DNA of 9,028 bases, taken from assembly GCA_030610025.1 (NCBI GenBank), contig JAUWSP010000076.1, forward strand, positions 1 through 9,028. Direction: 5' to 3'. The stretch's first letter is position 1, and the number at the start of each line of letters is the position of its first letter. Positions 6,472-9,028 of the stretch are shown here, piece after piece. Origin of the DNA: Acidobacteriota bacterium (GTDB lineage: Bacteria > Acidobacteriota > Thermoanaerobaculia > Multivoradales > JAHEKO01). The notes below the pieces were generated by a model. It saw only the letters and a list, made by a program, of their open reading frames with translations. It was not told where the DNA came from and ran no database searches. The translations under genes and the position numbers were made by a program.

Positions 6472-6476
6472 ATTAC
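6464..6476. promoter_or_regulatory. Inverted repeat operator 3 (GTAAT-TGT-ATTAC)
   Basis: A perfect copy of the core repeat, 42 bp before the RHH start codon. An extra half-site-like ATTAC follows at 6482-6486. It lies where the -10 region of a promoter using TTGACT (6443-6448) would fall, so binding here should repress the RHH gene. The simplest reading is autoregulation. Confidence 0.6.
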
Positions 6477-6518
6477 CTATGATTACAGAAGAACTCCCCA
6501 GGACACGGAAACGAGCCA

Positions 6519-7076
6519 ATGGACGAACCCCTGGATCAGATAGATCAGAAGATCGAGGAAGACGACGAGCACAGTAGCGAGAGCGAAAGCTCCAAACGCC
6601 TCGCCAGCCGCATCAAGGAATCACTCGCCGGGGCAGGCATCACCCTCGAAAATCTGGGTGAGCTCACCGCCCTCTGCGGGAACGCAGCCAGCAGGGCCGT
6701 GAAGGTGGTTGCCGTGCCTCTCGGCCTACGTGAAGGAATCGACGAATTGAATACCAATCCGAGAGATCGAGTCGTCATGGTTCGCGTCGACAAGGGCACC
6801 AGCGAATCCCTCGACGCATGGGTGCAGACCGGCGCTCTCAAGAGCCGCTCCGAGGCGGCGGCGCTTTTCATGAATGAAGGACTCAAGATCCGCAGCGGTG
6901 AGCTGGGCCAGCTCAGGGAGGGCCTCGAAGAGGTCGAGGAGGCCAAGCGCAAGCTCCACGAGCGGGCCAGGGAGGTTCTGGGTAACGTGGCGGATTCGGA
7001 GCTCGACGGTGAGACCACGGACGCGCCCCCCGCGGACAAGGCCAAAGAGGACAGCACCGACGAGGCCGTCAACTAG
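6519..7076 (+). CDS. Ribbon-helix-helix-type putative regulator with coiled-coil tail
   Basis: A 185-residue, very acidic, probably cytoplasmic protein. Residues 1-25 are a low-complexity acidic/Ser stretch. About 28-75 looks helical with a hydrophobic end (ASRAVKVVAVPLGL). Residues 82-124 read as a CopG/Arc-like ribbon-helix-helix: a strand DRVVMVRVD, helix TSESLDAWVQTG, then KSRSEAAALFMNEGLKI with the characteristic SRSEA turn. About 125-155 (LREGLEEVEEAKRKLHERAREVL) suggests a coiled coil for oligomerisation, and the tail is acidic and disordered. RHH proteins dimerise and bind short inverted repeats through the strand. Three such repeats lie just upstream, so autorepression is likely. The ATG has only a weak ribosome site (GAG, 3 nt away). 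The protease gene follows after 56 bp on the same strand, suggesting an operon. It could also be a non-DNA-binding scaffold with an RHH-like fold. I know no named family for the whole protein. Confidence 0.75.
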   Translation: MDEPLDQIDQKIEEDDEHSSESESSKRLASRIKESLAGAGITLENLGELTALCGNAASRAVKVVAVPLGLREGIDELNTNPRDRVVMVRVDKGTSESLDAWVQTGALKSRSEAAALFMNEGLKIRSGELGQLREGLEEVEEAKRKLHERAREVLGNVADSELDGETTDAPPADKAKEDSTDEAVN

Positions 7077-7096
7077 CACCCTGCTAGACTAGGGTG
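7077..7096 (+). other. Short hairpin between RHH and protease genes
   Basis: CACCCT (7077-7082) pairs with AGGGTG (7091-7096) around an 8-nt loop, starting directly after the RHH stop codon. There is no T-run, so strong termination is unlikely. It overlaps the possible GTG start at 7094, which favours translation from ATG 7133. Confidence 0.4.
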
Positions 7097-7132
7097 GCCG
7101 TCGCGCATCGCCGGCTCACCCTGGAATGGCTC

Positions 7133-9019
7133 ATGAATCAGCAGTCCTTCGCGAACAGAGCTCCTCTCGTCATCACACTCGGGCTGTTGTTGATGACCTC
7201 CGCTCAGGATACGGCTGCTGGTCCTGAATCCCCAGCACCGCTCCCCCAAGCTAGCCCGCGCCTAATGATCCTGCGAGACACCGGCGTCATGCGGAATGGC
7301 TTGCCGGTGCTCGAGGAGCATGGCGGAGCCCAAGATGTGGTGCGATCTCTGGGCCGCGGCTTTGCCTCCACGATGATCGACCTGTATGCCCTCGAGCAGG
7401 CATATCTGCACGGCAAGGGAGGACCGCCGCCCGAGCCGGCCTACCTATTGCTATCTCAGAACGAGGGAGGCTTCCCACGCTTCGGCTTCTTCCTCGGCGG
7501 CACCGACAAGAGTGGCGTTGGCTTCGTGGATCTGCGCGAGGGCCAGCGAACCTCCGGGAGCTTCGGGGCGCTCGATCAGATCTTCCCGCACGAGCTGGCC
7601 CACGTGATCCTGCATCAGATGGCAGGACCATCGCCGCCTGGAGGATCGAATCAGATCCATGCTGTCGGCTTGCGAACCGACCCCATTTACGCCTTCGATG
7701 AGGGCTTCGCGGAACACTTTCAGATCATGGTCGTCGATGACCCGAACGTCGACCCATGGACCCGCGCCCTCACCTTCGACGTGGGTTACGGAACCGCCGC
7801 ATATCTGACGCTGGCAGCCTACAAGCACGAAATGAGCGCACCTTGGGCACCCCTCACCCGCAGGCGCATGACATTTCTATTTTGGTACTCGGGCACGGAG
7901 CAAGTCCTCCGCTACCATGCCGTCAAGGCCAATATCTTCGCCCGCGCGCCGCGGATCCCCGACCGCCTGCTGAGTGACGACGATCCCTACCACGCGTACT
8001 TGCTCGACAACATCATGCCCGGCGAGCCGGAGGATCCGCCGAAGCCATTCCGGCAGATGATCGCGACCGAAGGGGTGATCGCATCGTTCTTCTACCAATG
8101 GACCACCAACGAGACCTTCCTCAACAAGTATCGAGAGGAGGGCTTCTACCAGCAGTTCGGCACCACCGCCGATGACGTCGGGCCCCTCGAGAACGCCTAC
8201 CTGAAGTTGTTCCACGTGTTTTATGAGCACAAGCCACACGACGTCCTCGAGCTCATTGCCGGATATCAGGCGACCTTTCCTGATGAAGCCGATGCCGTGG
8301 ATCAGATGGCACGGACGGCCTTCCTCGGCCAGGAGATGGTAGCCGCACCTCAGATCTGGCTGGCCAATCCCGATTTTCAAACCGGCACTTCCCTGTACGA
8401 CCAGTTCCGGGGCATGCCTCGTACGCACACCTTCGACCTCAATGCGGCATCGGAGGTCGACCTGATCGGTGTCCCCGGCGTCGACCGGATTCTTGCCGAC
8501 AGGATTCGAAATCAATCGCCCTACGCCAGCGTCGACGACATAGCGGAGGTACCCGGCGTGACACTCGAGGTCGCCGAGCGGTTCAGGGCGATGAGACGAG
8601 CCATGGAAAGCCTGAGCTCATCGGTCCAGGAAATGGAGACAGGACTGTCATTTGGTGACATCCTGAAGCCTTACTACTGGCGTCTGATCCGCCTTCTGCT
8701 CCCGGCGGCTCTGCTTGCGGCCATCTTCTACTGGCTCGCCCGCTTTGCACTCGACACCGGAGAGGTGCTGGAGAGGCCTTTCTGGTTGAGGTTGCTGCTG
8801 AACGGGGTGGCAGCAACTTTGATCGGCCTTCTGGGGGCTGCGAGTTGGCCCGCCGCGCCCTTCCTGCTCGCCCTGATATCCGTGGCCGCTTGGCTCGGTT
8901 TACCGGCGGCCGCCTGGGCCTTCTGGCAGACCGGGGATCTGCGTCAGACCGCGGCAATCCTGGTTGCATGGCTCGCCGCCGCACTGCCGGTTGCCACGCT
9001 GCTTACTCCCATACCTTAG
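7133..9019 (+). CDS. Membrane-anchored zinc metalloprotease with helix-hairpin-helix and four C-terminal TM segments
   Basis: 628 residues from ATG 7133. The frame opens at GTG 7094, but the ATG puts a standard signal peptide at the N-terminus (MNQQSFANRAPLVITLGLLLMTSAQDTAAG). GGA lies 7 nt upstream. Residues 153-157, HELAH, are a classic HExxH zinc site, and DEGFAEH at 189-195 likely gives the third ligand (Glu190 or Glu194), as in gluzincins (clan MA). The catalytic region spans about 30-260. Then 434-487, FDLNAASEVDLIGVPGVDRI followed by VPGVTLEVAERF, is a double helix-hairpin-helix resembling the ComEA type, with the LNAAS start and two VPGV hairpins. Four hydrophobic segments follow at about 518-540, 552-570, 576-598 and 606-625. 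The protease and HhH should face the periplasm, anchored at the C-terminus. It probably shares an operon with the RHH gene. The substrate is unknown and I recognise no named family with this architecture. The HhH may bind protein or be structural, not DNA-binding. Confidence 0.88.
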   Translation: MNQQSFANRAPLVITLGLLLMTSAQDTAAGPESPAPLPQASPRLMILRDTGVMRNGLPVLEEHGGAQDVVRSLGRGFASTMIDLYALEQAYLHGKGGPPPEPAYLLLSQNEGGFPRFGFFLGGTDKSGVGFVDLREGQRTSGSFGALDQIFPHELAHVILHQMAGPSPPGGSNQIHAVGLRTDPIYAFDEGFAEHFQIMVVDDPNVDPWTRALTFDVGYGTAAYLTLAAYKHEMSAPWAPLTRRRMTFLFWYSGTEQVLRYHAVKANIFARAPRIPDRLLSDDDPYHAYLLDNIMPGEPEDPPKPFRQMIATEGVIASFFYQWTTNETFLNKYREEGFYQQFGTTADDVGPLENAYLKLFHVFYEHKPHDVLELIAGYQATFPDEADAVDQMARTAFLGQEMVAAPQIWLANPDFQTGTSLYDQFRGMPRTHTFDLNAASEVDLIGVPGVDRILADRIRNQSPYASVDDIAEVPGVTLEVAERFRAMRRAMESLSSSVQEMETGLSFGDILKPYYWRLIRLLLPAALLAAIFYWLARFALDTGEVLERPFWLRLLLNGVAATLIGLLGAASWPAAPFLLALISVAAWLGLPAAAWAFWQTGDLRQTAAILVAWLAAALPVATLLTPIP

Positions 9020-9028
9020 ATTCCTCAA

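Larger units (their letters stand above)
6252..6518. other. AT-rich divergent regulatory spacer
   Basis: This 267-bp stretch is clearly richer in A+T than its neighbours (for example around 6271-6345 and 6455-6490). It holds no convincing open frame. It carries three GTAAT-N3-ATTAC-type elements (listed separately), a CTCGG/CCGAG dyad at 6354-6368 and a TTGACT hexamer at 6443-6448. It separates the small membrane ORF from the RHH gene and should hold promoters for both. Confidence 0.65.

Noticed and set aside
6519..7076. Antitoxin of a classical RHH toxin-antitoxin pair
   Set aside because: The protein is much longer than typical RHH antitoxins, and the next gene is a large signal-peptide-bearing membrane protease, not a RelE/ParE or PIN-type toxin.
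7877..8515. 212-residue open frame on the minus strand inside the protease gene
   Set aside because: It lies antisense to the HhH and middle part of the protease; no family features.
8432..8593. Competence protein ComEA gene
   Set aside because: The helix-hairpin-helix segment is in frame inside the long protease protein and no other competence genes are present; only the domain resembles ComEA.

Overview
The window looks like ordinary chromosomal sequence from a GC-rich, Gram-negative-type bacterium. Acidobacteriota or a close relative is my best guess. The main reason is an 815-residue MacB/FtsX-like permease of the 'acidobacterial duplicated orphan permease' (ADOP) type with no ABC ATPase beside it. 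The exported hypothetical proteins and GC-rich third codon positions also fit. This is inferred from gene style, not from a marker gene. I see no rRNA, tRNA, IS element, phage gene or CRISPR array.

Layout. Minus strand, 1-3345: an ADOP permease (898-3345), then, about 100 bp downstream, an exported protein of two tandem NTF2-like/lumazine-binding-like domains. The second protein runs off the left edge (794 to 1). The gap between them holds three closely packed inverted repeats. The permease is best started at a GTG at 3345 behind a strong Shine-Dalgarno sequence, not at the upstream end of the open frame. 3346-3750 is a divergent control region with two perfect inverted repeats. Plus strand, 3751-4482: a PAS-LuxR transcription factor. 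4483-5063 has no convincing gene but holds a 15-bp hairpin and, further on, a strong rho-independent terminator, so it probably encodes a structured RNA or a long structured 3' UTR. Plus strand, 5064-6080: an exported protein of unknown function with a twin-arginine-like signal (SRREFLR).

The right-hand third is the most interesting. A 58-residue hydrophobic ORF (6075-6251, minus) and a ribbon-helix-helix-type protein (6519-7076, plus) are divergent. They flank an AT-rich spacer holding two perfect and one degenerate copy of the inverted repeat GTAAT-N3-ATTAC. This looks like the operator set of an autoregulated divergon. Directly downstream of the RHH gene lies a predicted membrane-anchored zinc metalloprotease (7133-9019) with an HELAH site, a ComEA-like helix-hairpin-helix segment and four C-terminal membrane spans, an unusual combination. 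Together the small membrane protein, RHH regulator and membrane protease could form one regulated unit. That is a hypothesis, and none of the three matches a described system that I can name.
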